Below, piece by piece: positions 35,501 to 49,000 of a DNA stretch of 64,000 nt (within the stretch, counting starts at the first letter, position 1; each line of letters opens with the position of its first letter). The notes below the pieces were generated by a model. The model was not told the DNA's origin and ran no database searches. It was given only the letters and a program-made list of their open reading frames with translations. Source of the stretch: Alviniconcha marisindica (Eukaryota > Mollusca > Gastropoda > Provannidae); assembly GCA_018857735.1 (NCBI GenBank), contig JABMCL010003472.1, positions 148,501-212,500 on the forward strand, given 5' to 3'. A program made the translations under genes and the position numbers.

Positions 35501-37002
35501 TAAGAGTTCATTCTTGGCACCTGAAGATTGGCAGTGGCAAACAGGCCAAAAAGTGAGAGAGTGTATTACACAGTGTGACTGCATGTGGGGTAGGGGTGGG
35601 ATAATACAGTTCATTCATAGCTCCTGAAGGTTGGCAATGGCAAACAGGCCAAAAACTGAGACAGTGTTGGGGCAGGGGTAAGACTAAGAGATCATTCTTG
35701 GCACCTGACAACCGGCTGTGATAAACAGGCCCAAAAGTGAGACGGTGTATTACACAGTGCATGTGGGGTGGGGGGTAAGACGGTTCATTCTTGGCACCTG
35801 AAGATAGCAGTGGTAAGCAGGCCAGGTGTATTACATTTACGGTTCACGTGCATATGGGGTGGTGGTGGTGGTAAGTGAGACAGTTCATCCACGGCACCTG
35901 AAGATTGGCAGTGGCGAACAGGCCCAAAAGGTGAGAGAGTGTATTACACGGTGCGTGTGCATATGGGGGGGGGAGGTATGACAGTTCATTCTTGGCACCT
36001 GAAGATTGGTGGCGGCAAGCAGTCCCAAAAGTGAGACAGTGTATTACACAGTGCGTGTGGGTTAAGAAAAGTTCATTAAATTTGGTGTATTTGCACCGAT
36101 ATGCTCTGAAAAGTTGAATAACTACATTTAAAACGCATTTTATTCACCCTACCCGGCATCGACTTTTGCTCATTTTAAACTGAGAGCATGAGATTAAAAA
36201 CATTAACAAAATATATTAAACATTAACTAATGTTGAAATTTCAAGTCTCTTCAGCAGACATTTTGGCCGTAGTTGGCTATACCCAAGGGCACTGCACTAC
36301 GCTGCTACACTCATATCACTACACTCTCCCTCAGAAAAACAAAAATTGTTTATTTATGATCCCATGCGTGCATGTGGGCATCAAATTCACCAGCAACCGG
36401 TTGCATGTGTGCCTTTTTTGTGTCTGAGATGTTTGTTGTGCCACAGCCAATCGACGTTCGTGTTTTAACCAGCTGACCAGTTGTAGCGTTCGGTTCAATC
36501 CCCACTCTTATGCGTCACTTCCTGGTGAGACGACTTCCGTTTTCAATCATTTCAAATCACCATGCTGAAGCGAGAAGCTGAAAGCAAGCTCCTGGGTGGT
36601 GAATCTTGTCCAAAAAAAACGCACACCAAAATTTCCGGGAAGAGTATTATACAGAAAAGTTTCTGTGCGTTGTACGATCAACGCAGAGCACCAAGCATGT
36701 GAAGTGCAGTGCCTGCTTCTTCACTTCTTGGGACTTCTGTCGCCCATGGCGGAATGTACGACGTCGAACAACGTGTCAACTCGAAGCATCACATCAACAA
36801 AGGAAAAACGATAGGAAGTACGCTGAAGATTTCCCATTAATTTTTATGGGTTGTGAGACACCATCTTCTCAGCATTTGGACGTAATTCGAGCGAAGACGC
36901 TTTTCACAAATTTCTTTGTAGTGCACAACATCGCTCTCTCTGCAGCCAATCATGACATCTGTTCTGGCGCATGTTTCCGCAAAAGCGAATTGCGAAGGAG
37001 GA

Positions 37003-37038
<36 letters not shown>

Positions 37039-40000
37039 GCTACGCTCAAAATCTAATTACTACACTTAAAATCTGATTTTGCTACGCTAAAGTCTAGTGA
37101 TGGGTTGGCAGCTCTGCTTCAGGTGCCCCAATGAAGGCACATGTTCCTGTGCCAGAACTGGTAAAGACTGGTACATTTAAACATCCTGTTGCCAAGGATT
37201 AAAGGAAACACTGCTCACTGCACCGTGAAAACTTTAAAGCTAATTTTCTCAAAGTGGCCTCCGCCCCGCATGCAAACTTAAAAAAACACATCACATCCAC
37301 ATTTTTTGGAATAGAAACGTCGTAATTTAAGCATCAAAATAATGAGCAGAACTTTAAGTTACAACTCATTTCATCAGAATGGGTCACGTGTTATATCTAG
37401 GAGATTGGGGTAAAACAGTGTTCAGCTGGGGCGCCTGAAGATTGGCAGTGACAGTGTATTAGTTTTCCAGTCACGGTGTGTTGGTGGGAGGTTGGGGAGA
37501 ACTGATGCATCAAGGCTGGTAGTGGCACTGGTGGTAAACAGTGGCAGTCAGCGCAGAAACTGATGTCACAGCATGTGTGTATGCCGTAAATCACATCATG
37601 AGCTTGAGGGGTGGGGGAGGGGGGGGGGAGGGGGCAGGCAGCCCTAGTACCTGAAGCTCAGCAGGTTGCATGCAAACAGGCCAGTGAATGAGAGTGAGCA
37701 TGGCTCCCAGTGCTTGGATGGGGTGGCGTGAGAAGGAGCAACGGTTTGGTCTGAATGCTGGCAGTAGTGTACAGTCCAAGGAATGAGACGGTGTACTTCC
37801 TACCAGCCGTGACTGATTGGCTGTGCATGGAGGGGGGGGGTGGCCTTTGAGTTTGAGTACCAGCTTTTTTTAATTAAAAGAAAAATGTGGATTTCCAATT
37901 AAGACAGTGTGCGGACCGCTGGCTTTTGAAAAGAAAAACGTACATTTAAATTAACGCAGTCATTTGAAACCACGCTTTCTGAAGTAGAAAATGGATTTAA
38001 AATTAACTCAGCGTTTGGCTTTCTAAGAGTAAGAGACAGAAAAAATGGATTCGAATTGGCGGCAGTGTTTTACTTTTTGCTAGTTTGGTTTCATCTGATT
38101 ATTTTAATTTAAACAAAAAATTAACTTGATGTCTAAATCCTAGTGCTTGCTTGCCCAGGTTCCGTGGCGTTCGAGAGGGTACAATCACAGAGAACACTGC
38201 GTACTACATCTTCACCCAGTGCGCCGATGGTGCCTTTGAGGCTTTTCCTGTGGAGGAGTGGTACAACTTTTCCCCCATGATTCGCTACAAGTACCTCAAC
38301 TCGGAGGAGGCTGAAGAGGAATTTAGCAGGTAAAGTCAGTGAGGATCTCCAGCTGTGCATCTCGTTCATTGCTGATTGCAGTGCAGCACTGGTGACGGTG
38401 AATGACAATTTTGTTTCCAACGAAAATCTCAAACAAGATACAAACACGTGAAAGGTTCAAAAGAACACTGTTTATCACCATCAGGACAAAGCACGTTGTG
38501 TTTTGTCCGAATAGATAGCATTCTTGTGAACTTTTTATGTGTTTGGATTTTGTTTTCAATCTTCAAAGTAAAAAAACAAAAAACCCTGGAAAGTCTGATA
38601 TGGAGCTGATTTGTTGTTGATCGCTTTTATATAGCTCTATTCTCCACTCCTGAGCAGACTCGCTGTGCTCATGTGATTTTGATTTTTTTTAGCAGCATTC
38701 TAAAACAACAGACAAGTAGTACCCTTAAAAAAAAAAAAGACGTCTCTTCCAACTGAAAGCCAAGTAGATTTTGTAAATTTCATTCCTACAAGCTCTCCTC
38801 ACAGTTCCCCCCCTATATATGCATCAAGGTAGCGATAGGTAATCTTTGAATGATCCCGGAACAAAGCTTCAGGTTTTTATTTGACTATATCCAGCAAGGT
38901 AAGACAGTCCTGTACATTTCTGTACAAAATGTGCAGCAGTGCATATGCATTATCGTTTATTAATATATTGTCTTTTTATTTTTTTTATTTGCTTGTTGTT
39001 TCCCAGATTAACCATCAAGGTTAACAATCTGTAATGGGACATGGTCCAGAGCATCTGTACGGAAACAACTGAGTGGCGTCTTTCAAGTGCCAATTAACTC
39101 CCTTGTTTGTTGATTCTGCGGAAGTGAGACATTTTTTACCCGCCCACAGTCACAGAACTAGTGATGGTGAAAATCCGCTAGCCTGATTCTGAAGGAATTA
39201 TTTCCAGCCCAAGATTTTTTCCCCTAAAAAGTGAAATTTAATGATGCCGAACATTCTGCCATTTCACACTTGGCCTCAGTTTTTGCAGTTCTAGTGGAGT
39301 TAAAATGGCGATGACACTGCACCGCATGCAAATTACAACGCCGCTCTGATTTGTTTGCTGATGATCAAAGAGTTTTGTCACTGTATCAGTCGAGAGAAAT
39401 TGTCGGAACCGAAGGCAAGATTGTGCCTCACCTCACAGGGTAGTGGTTTTGGGTTTTAAAGGAATTTTATACCTGTCTCAGGCCACCGGGCAAGTGTATT
39501 GGTGTGGCCTGGTATCATCAGATAATGCCTGCCTGACTGGATGCAAAGTTCTGTCGGCTTTGAAGGAGTCTCAGTATTCTTCTTCTTGCTGTTTCAACCA
39601 TGCAGTAACAATTTCTTTGGAAGCGTTTGAACGCAGGACTACCCCATGGCTGAACACCTGTAGCTTAAGTGTAAGTCTTGGTTTGGACCATATTTATTTG
39701 AATGATTTTCTTCTTCTTCTTCTAAGGCCTTATTAAGCTATTTGATTCATTTTCAATAATTTATTCATTGCTTTTTGCCAGGCGAGACAAAACATTGAAC
39801 TACTTCAACATCATGCTGAAGAAACGGGTGAAGAACGAGGACAAGGACACAGAGCTGGACGAAGAGGAAAAAGCGGCCAAGACCAAAGTGGCCAAGTCCA
39901 AGAAAAAGTCAAAAGATTTTGTGAGTGTGCAGATGTTTTGTTGGGCATTTTTTTTTTTTTTGCTGGCGTGTTACCGCCGCATGGATTTAGAATTGTAATT

Positions 40001-43000
40001 ATGTGCTTTTGACGCTAGTGAACTGCCTGTACGAATGCATGTGGTGTCAGTGCATCAGGCTAAGAGAGGAAGTGTTGTAGCTTCCGCGCCTGCACGGTTA
40101 TCATCATTTTTGCATGGTGCATGTATCAGCGCAAAGTGATTCTTTCAAACAATTGCATCATCATGAGAGACGACATCATCCTGCAGGCAACCCGGACAGT
40201 GGAAATTGATGCCAGAGTCAGTTATCTCTCTGAATGTTCAGCTAGCAAGACATTTTTGAGGGATCCTGTGAGTCCACCCCTCCTTGAGAACATGACTACA
40301 GCGCGCTTATCATACCATGCTGTTTTGGAAAAGGGGAAGGCAGGGAAAGTGGGCAGCAGTCTTAAACCCGTTCGTAATTGGGTGAACTGTTTGTTTGTCA
40401 AACATACTTCGGACAGTTCGATGCACTATAATTTGTTTCTCACTTGAAATTTGACTTGGCCAAACATGGTTTGGACAGTTCGACAATCTACGCTTCGTTC
40501 TTAACCCGCTTGGCCCCAGACCACCCGTCACCGCCCGCTCTTTTTCCTTACCGCGTGACGCCAGACCGCCCAGAAGCGGCCGTTTAGCAGACGCTCCATA
40601 CTAGCATCCCGGCTTATGTAGATAGGAACGGGATTCTCGCGAGACTTGTAGCCTCATTTCCAATATTGTTTACTACTTCTGGTGATGTCCTTTGTTCGAA
40701 GTTTGGTGGAGTTTGAGAGGCGCTGTGAATTTTCAAAGTTGCGAGATGGACACACGATAGAATACAGAAATAAACAAAAGCCCTGCTGTTAGCAACGGCA
40801 TTGGCATCGGAGCTTCATCCTTTGAGATTTGAACTGCATATTTGGCTCAGTCGCTTATGTAGGCACCCTAACAAATTCAGTTTCATCTTTGGAGATTCAA
40901 ACTGGAAATTTTGCAAAGTCAGTTACCCCATAGGCACCCAAAAACCTGACATTCAGATGCAGACCTTTTTGACTTGGGATTTTTTTTTTATGCTTTTATT
41001 TTTGAGTGAAAAAAATTCAAAACCTGTTGGATATATACAAGAACACTGTATTCACAAACTGGGAAAGATACGAAGTGAGCTGAAACTTTTGTTTGGTGTT
41101 TATCATTGATTTTTAAAGTTGTATACCTGGATCATTTGACATAGTTATTTCCCTTCACATGGGATTTGGTAGCGAAAGGGCAGCGGCTGGTCTGGGGCCA
41201 AGTGGGTTAACTGGCTTATATTGAGATGCAACCTTCGGCCCGAACTTGCAGCAGAAGCGCAGCAGGCAGCATGACTCCAAAATGTAGGCTAAAGTCAAGT
41301 CAATATACTTTAATCATCCCTCACAGGGTAATTGAACTAACTAGTATATCATTTTGGTTCTTGGAGACAAGGCTGCGCCTCCCACATGTCAACTAATAGG
41401 TAAATTCCCTCCAAAGTGAGTGAAGTATCGACACCGTCATCCATCTTTATGTTTATTTCTTCCTCATCCGCAGAAGAGCCCTCTTTGCTCTCAACCAGTC
41501 CGAGGCAATGTTCACCGAACTGGGCGAATATTCCCAGAACATGTTGAGCAAAGCTTTTTGGACTCTGAATATAGCTTCATCACAGTCTGATGAATACTCC
41601 CAACTAGGTTCACAAAACAAAAGTTCACCCAATTAAGAACCAACTAGATTCGACGAATACTCCAAACTATGTTCGCAAAGCAAATGTTTGGCCAATTAAG
41701 AACGGGCTTAAGAGAAAAAGTTGCATGCCACACAGAAGAGGGTGGAGTCAAAATTCAAGAAGATGAGCAAAAAGCCAAGATGTGAGATGTGGCCACCTAA
41801 GCAGTGAACAAGGTGGTGGAGAGCAAAAACTGATGAAGTTGATGATGTAGAGCTTCATGTCCTCAGATGTCGGTTGACATATTAGGGACAAACTGTGACC
41901 AGTGCCTAAGCATGGTTCAGTGTCGTTTTATGTCCACAGAAACTGTAAGGCTCATTAGGACAGAAAGCCCAGGATGGCCACCTTGACTTTCACACAGCTC
42001 CTGAACTCTGAACTGATGAAGGAAGCTCATTTACTTTTATCCTGCTTCTGATTCACGTTTTGACTTGAAGACTACGAAACTGTTATGCTTCTCAGAGTTG
42101 CGGTCTGTTGTTGGTTTTGTTATGTTTTGCTGTTCTTTCTTTTCCTTTATTTGCTCTGATATAACCGTACTGGTTGACTGGAGGTAAAGCACCAAGTTAT
42201 TTACTCCTTTCCTTTATAAAAAATAATAATAATAATAATAATAATTAGACATTTTAGAATGCATTTTTCACTGTTTGAATATATGAGATGAAACAGAAGT
42301 AATGATTATTTGTTAATTTTGTTATTCATAATTACTAATGTTAAGTTGTGAAAAACGTGATTAATTTCTCTCTTAAGGTACCGTATGCTATTAAATATAA
42401 AAGCTACCAGCAGAAGCTTCAAAAGGCCTGTAAATTACTGTAAATTCAATAGGGTTGGGGATAGCTCAGTGGTTAGAGCACCGGACTCACGATCAAAAGG
42501 TCATGAGTTCGAATCCCTGCAGGAGCGGCGGGAGAATTTTCTTCTCTAGGGTCAACTTTCTGTGCTGACTCTTATTTCAGTATCCGTTCCACCCCCATGT
42601 TACCGCAGTAACACGTAAAAGACCCCAGTCATTCTGCCAAAGTGCAGGTGGCAGGTTACAGCTAAACACGCATACACCTTGTGTATGTGGCTTTGCATGA
42701 AGTGACATGGTGCATGGTTGTATGGTGTACACAGAACATGCCGAGATGGCAGCAGTTTCATGTGGCACCAGCCATGCCAGCACTGTAAGTACACCACTTC
42801 GGTGGATATTAAAAAATGCGCTATAAAAAGCTATTCACTCGTGTAGAATCACATGCGAGCGCAGTGAGTCTGCTCAAGAGCGAGAATAGCGCTATATAAA
42901 AGCGATCAATAATAGCTTCTGACCCCATCTGACCCCATCTGTGAATCACACCCAGCATAATTTTTCCTTGAATTTTTGTTGTTGTTGTTGTCAGTACCAT

Positions 43001-46000
43001 ACTGGGAGTTTGGTGGATTGTGGAAACGCTAAAATAACCCAGCATGCACTAAAACATGTCATGTGCTGTGTCTGAGAGTGGAGATAGCGCTATATGTAAA
43101 AGCAATCGATCATGATAATAATATTAATAATGACACGTGCTAGAAAGACTGGCTTTTTGCCCTTTGAGTATAACAAAATATTTGACCAAAATAACCGACT
43201 GAACTGACATTCCTAGGATGTCACCTTGCATTATTGTTTTATGATGACGTTGTTCCGTTTCAGATGTTAACGGACATGGATGATTGGGCCAACATCTCTG
43301 ATGAGGAAGATCTGGATGAGGCAGATGATGAAGATGAAGACGGTGAAAAAACCAGAGATGGTGAGCAGATCTGGTAGAATAATCAGTGGGGGAAGTCAGC
43401 TCAACGGAAGATGGCATCTAAGTGCTCAGGAAAGCCCATACGTTTCCCACCCTGTCTGGGGAGTTTTCCATCTGCTGCCGTAGAAACAGTTTGAACGTTT
43501 CGATTGGCAGCCGTCCTGCCTTGACTTGGAGAAGTAGATTGTGATTCATGACCTTGTCTTTGGCCTTTCTCTTCTCCGGGAGATGGTGGTGTGGTGTCAC
43601 TGACTGGCTGTACTCCTTGCAGGAAGGGCCTCGAATGAAGAAACGGTTCAAATGCAGATCAACAGTTGAGAATTTCTCATTTGTAACTCTACAGTTATGA
43701 TTAAATCTAGGTCAGGTGAACAGACATGGCTAACACGTGGCAGACTGGAGGCAAGATTGTCGGATGAACAGACATGGCTGACAGTTGGCCTGTTTTTGCA
43801 GATGTTTTTGCTGAGGCAAGATTGCTAGCTGAACAGACAGGCTAACATGTGGCCTGTTTTTGCAGATTGAGACTGAGGCAAGATTGCTAGCTGAACAGAC
43901 AGGCTAACATGTGGCCTGTTTTTGCAGATTGAGACTGAGGCAAGATTGCTAGCTGAAAAGACATGGCTGACAGTTGGCATGTTTTTGCAGATGTTTTTGC
44001 TGAGGCAAGATTGCTAGCTGAACAGACAGGCTAACATGTGGCATGTTTTTGCAGATGGAGACTGAGGCAAGATTGCTAGCTGAACAGACACGGTTAACAC
44101 CAGGCATGTTTAGCGGATGGAGCCAGAGGCAACATTTTCAGGTGGACAGACACAGTTGACACCAGGCATGCTTAGCAGATGGAGCCAGAGGCAACATTTT
44201 CAGGTGGACAGACACCAGACACAGTTGACACCAGGCATGCTTAGCAGATGGAGCCAGAGGCAACATTTTCAGGTGGACAGACACCAGACATAGCTGACAC
44301 CAGGCATGTTTAGCAGATGGAGCCAGAGGCAACATTTTCAGGTGGACAGACACCAGACACAGTTGACACCAGGCATGCTTAGCAGATGGAGCCAGAGGCA
44401 ACATTTTCAGGTGGATGGACAGTTGACACCAGGCATGTTTAGCAGATGGAGCCAGAGGCAACATTTTCAGGTGGACAGACACCAGACATGGCTGACACCA
44501 GGCATGTTCTGCAGATGGAAACACCGGGCACAGTTGTCAGGTGAACTAACACATGGCCTATTTTGCAGATGGCGACAGAGGCAACAAGGCCAAGAAAGGC
44601 AAGGCCAAGGCCAAGCCAAAGGGGAAAGTGAAGAACTCCAAGCAGAACTCGGACGATGAAGCCATCGAGGAAAGCGATGAAGGAGATTATGATGACAGAG
44701 AAGTGGACTACATGTCTGACAGCAGCAGGTAAAAACCACGTGCTCTGATCCAAACACGTAAAAGGTTCAAAAGGACACTGTTTGTTAGGACAAAACACAG
44801 CGTGCAAATTTTGGGGGTAATCCCCTTTATCAAGCTACAAAACAACACTTAAACAACAGTTAAATGGTTATAAAAAAAAAAAGCGACACCTGAACAACAG
44901 TTAAATGGTTAAAAACAGTGAAAAATGAGACGGAAAGCTAAACCACTTATCCGTTACCAAGCTACAAAACGACACTTAACAGTTCAACATGCTCTGCGTT
45001 GTGGAAACACTAGCAACAGCGGTCATTTTGTACAGCGTGGTATCTCAGCGACAAGGGCGGGCATACTGTGCTTTGCACAACTATGAAACAATGTGCACAT
45101 AACAGAACCCCCACCCCCACACATACACATACACTGTGAGCCACTTTTTTTTTTTACTTGTTATTTAACGACTTTCACCCTGACTTTTTAGTGCATGATT
45201 TAAAATAGCATTTGTTCAGCCTGGGGCGACCCTGTACAGCAAACTCCAAGCACTGGTTTACGACATCCTTCCTTCACCACTGCCGTATTTAGTTACGCCA
45301 TAGGGTCCAGAAAACTGTCAGCTAACGAGCAGTTTTTTGTTGGTGCTCAAACAGTAGTAAGTTTGTTACAAACTAACTCTAATAAAACAAGGCGTTCATT
45401 TATAGCCACCAACAAAGTTTACACCAGCACAAATAAAACCACAATCGTTTGAATCGAGATGGAACTCTCTTTTTTTAACCCGAGGTGGATGCGTCTCATG
45501 TGTGTGTGCGTGCTTTGGCGCTAGGTTGCTTCCACAGTCATATTAGTACCTGAGCCTTTCGGAGGGCACTGACCGCGTTGCTGGACAGCTGCGCAGAGAT
45601 AAGAGTGCCCCTTCAGCGGCATAACTAAATCTGGCAGAGTTTGAAGGAGGGTGCCGGAAAGCGATGCTCGTAGTGTGCCTGTACAGTTGACAGTATGTTA
45701 AACACCAAAAACTAAGTAACGAAGCAAATCCTCCTTGTTATTATTATTACTCCAATCGTAAGTCGCTCCTGGCTACTTAATGGATCTCCTGAAGCCCGTT
45801 CTTAACTGGGTGAACATTTGTTCGTGAACATAGTTGGGAGTATTCGGCGAATATAGTTGGTTCTTAATTGGGTGAACTTTTGCTTTGCGAATATAGTTAG
45901 GGTTTTTCGTCTTACTGCGACAAAGCTATGTTTGGGGTCCGAAAAGCTTCGCTGAACATGTTCTGGGAACATTCACCCAGTTTGACATACCTTGTCTCTG

Positions 46001-49000
46001 ATTGGCTGAGAGCAGAGAGCTCTGTGGATGAGGAAGAAGAAAGAAAAAAAAGGATGATTGTGTCGCTAGTTACTTCACTCGCCTCGGAGGGAATTGTTTT
46101 TATTTGTTGACTTGTGGGAGGCACAGCCTTGTCTCTGCGACCCAGAATGATACAGTAGATAGTTGAATTACCCTGTGAGGGATGATTAAAATATATTGAC
46201 TTGACTTTAGCCTACATTTTGGATCACGCTGTCTGCTGCGCTCCTGCCGCAAGTTCGGGCTGAAGCTTGCATCTCATTATAAGCCAGTTAAGAATGAAGT
46301 ATAGTTCATTGAACTGTCTGAACCATGTTCAGTGAACTAAAAGTTCAATTAAGAAACAAATCGTAGTTCGTCAAACTGTCCAAAGTATGTTTGGTGAACA
46401 AACGCTTCGCCCAGTTAAGAACAGGCTTTAGAATTTAGAAACCAACATGCCAGCCACGCTCTTCTCCTGGTACCTCCATTCTTTGTCTTCCCTCCATGCG
46501 CGCACACACGCTTGGTCATGGGTCTTTTTCTTACGCTGCACCCTTTGTCTGGAACGCTGCCTTGCAAAGTTAGGTCATCAAACACACCCTCATTTTTCAG
46601 ATTGTCTCCAAAATCCCACTTCTTCAAGCTATGGTGTGTGTGTGTGGGGGGGGGGATCACTCTTATTTTTGTTGTCTTTGTTGTGTGGTTTTCAGCAGCG
46701 GCCTGTCGGAGCTGGAGAAGAAGGAGAGGAAGTATGGAAATAGCACATAGAAGAGTACATCACAGTTTTTTGTTTGTCTTTGTCGTGTGGTTTTCAGCAG
46801 CGGCCTGTCGGAGCCGGAGGAGAAGGAGAAAAAGTATGAGGAGAAGGGAGTGGCGGAGGAGGACGGCCTGCGAAACATCCTCAACTCCGAGGACGAGGAC
46901 GAGGAAGAAGAGGAGAACAAAGAGGACGAGGACAACGAGGACGAGGAGAAAAAAGAAGACGAAAAGGCAGCAAAAGAAAAGAGTGAGGATTTTTTTCTTC
47001 TTTTTTTTTTAGAAACAATGTTCCTGTGTTGTTTTCATGTTTGTTAGCAGTACAGACATCTGTACATTTTGTGAATACAGGTAGTGAATATTATCGTATT
47101 ATGGAACTTGAAGCTAAAAAAATTATTTTAAAAATTGACTATGTATAAACAAACAACAAAGTCTCTCCCCCTTCCCCCAGTTTCTCCAAAAATCTTAATT
47201 TTGTAATTGCATGGGGTTTGGTGTTGTATTTTAGAATTTCAGTTGGATTTGTTTTGGCTGCCAATATTTTTATTTGTTTATTGTTTTATGTTTTAACTAA
47301 TTATTTAGCTTTTTGTGTTTTGCTGTTACCTACACGAAACTTGTACTTGGAAGACTATGGCTGTAAAATGAATACGACTTGCTAAAACAAATCCCATAGA
47401 AAGCTTCTGTTTTTTTATATATACAGATTATGCCTTTAAAATTAAAGTGATTATAACTGGCTTATAACAACACCATCCCCAATCCCATATCCTATATGCC
47501 CCCCCCCCCTCCCACCCCACACCCACAAACACACACACCACCGTCTGATAATTATCATATTCCATTAGTTAGACCCCGTGTATTGAAAGTGTAGGGAATA
47601 CCTTCAACTCAATGAAACTGGTGACTTTGGGTTGAAATTTTTTCTCCGTCAGGTTGAAGAATAGTTTGGCTTTCTCACCTGAAGCAAAAGTGAACTCTCT
47701 TCTGTTAAAGAAGAAGTTGATTACTTCAAGTTGAAAAAGTTTGCTGTTTCAAGTTGAAGAAGTTGACTGCTTCAAGTTGGAGAAGTTGGCTGCTTCAATT
47801 TGAAGAAGTTGGCTGCTTCAAGTTGAAGAAGTTGGTTGCTTGAATTTTAAGAAGTTCACTGCCTCAGTTTTAAGAAGTTCACTGCTTTGAGTTGAATAGG
47901 TTAGAGGTTTCAAGCAGAGGGTGTGGCTGGTTGTCGCAAATTGTAGAAGTTGTCTGTCCAAATGAAGAAGTTGACTGCTTCCAGTTGAAGAAGGGGACTC
48001 CTTCGAGTTGAATAGGTTAGACGTTTTAAGCAAAAAATCTGGTTGGATGCCACAAATTGTAGAAGTTTGGCTGCATCCAACTGAAACAGTTGGCTGCTTC
48101 AACTTCAAGTTCAAGCGAAGATTTTAGCCGGATGTCACAAATTGCCGAAGTTGGCTGTGTCGAATTGAAGAAACTGGCTGCGTCATGTTGAAGAAGTTTG
48201 CCTTTCAACTTCAAGTTCAGCTCCAAGCGAAGATTTTAGCCGGATGTCACAAATTGCAAAAGTTGGCTGTGTCGAGTTGAAGAAGTCGGCTGTCAAGAGA
48301 AGAATTTGGCCAGACGCCACAAATTGTGGAAGAAGCTGGCAGCCTCAGAGTGAATAAGCTGGCTGCTGAAGTTGAAGGAGGTGATGGTAGTGGTGGAAAC
48401 CGCAGGTAAACGGTACCACTTTGTCGTTTAAAACTCCCTCTGTGTGATGAAATTGTTTCTGCGCTTGGCTGTGTTTTTACAGAGAACTGAAGTACTCCCA
48501 AGATCAAATTGCACATTATTGTTGTTTTTAAATGATTTTGTGGGTGTTTTTTTTTTGTTGCTTTTCAAGCAAGAAAGCTTAGTTTAACAAAGAGCGGAAG
48601 GTTACTCCAGCGAGTTTGACGCAGAATGGATGAACTACACAACCCCCTGTTTTCATGACCTTGTTTTTCAGAGACGGGTAGCGAGAGCAGCAGTTCCAGT
48701 TCAGGCAGCGACTCAGACATCGACAAAGATGAAAAAATCACCTCCGCTCTTCTCATGCAGGTGGGTACTCTTTGTCCCTCAGACATCAGATTTTGCCGTC
48801 AGTAGACGGGAGTGCCTTCAGCTGGGGAGTGGCTGGAGTCACTCTTGAGAAGTTACTCTTTGTCCCTCAGACATCAGATTTTGCCGTCAGTAGACGGGAG
48901 TGCCTTCAGCTGGGGAGTGGCTGGAGTCACTCTTGAGAAGTTACTCTTTGTCCCTCAGACATCAGATTTTGCCGTCAGTAGACGGAGTGCCTTCAGCTGG

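Noticed and set aside
37392..37780. New short exons in copy B intron 4 near 37425 and 37650
   Set aside because: They are decayed stray units of the exon 4 repeat without acceptors.
44138..44568. Repeat-encoded frame on the minus strand across the exon 8 array
   Set aside because: The frame arises from repeated units that stem from the plus-strand exon 8 border.
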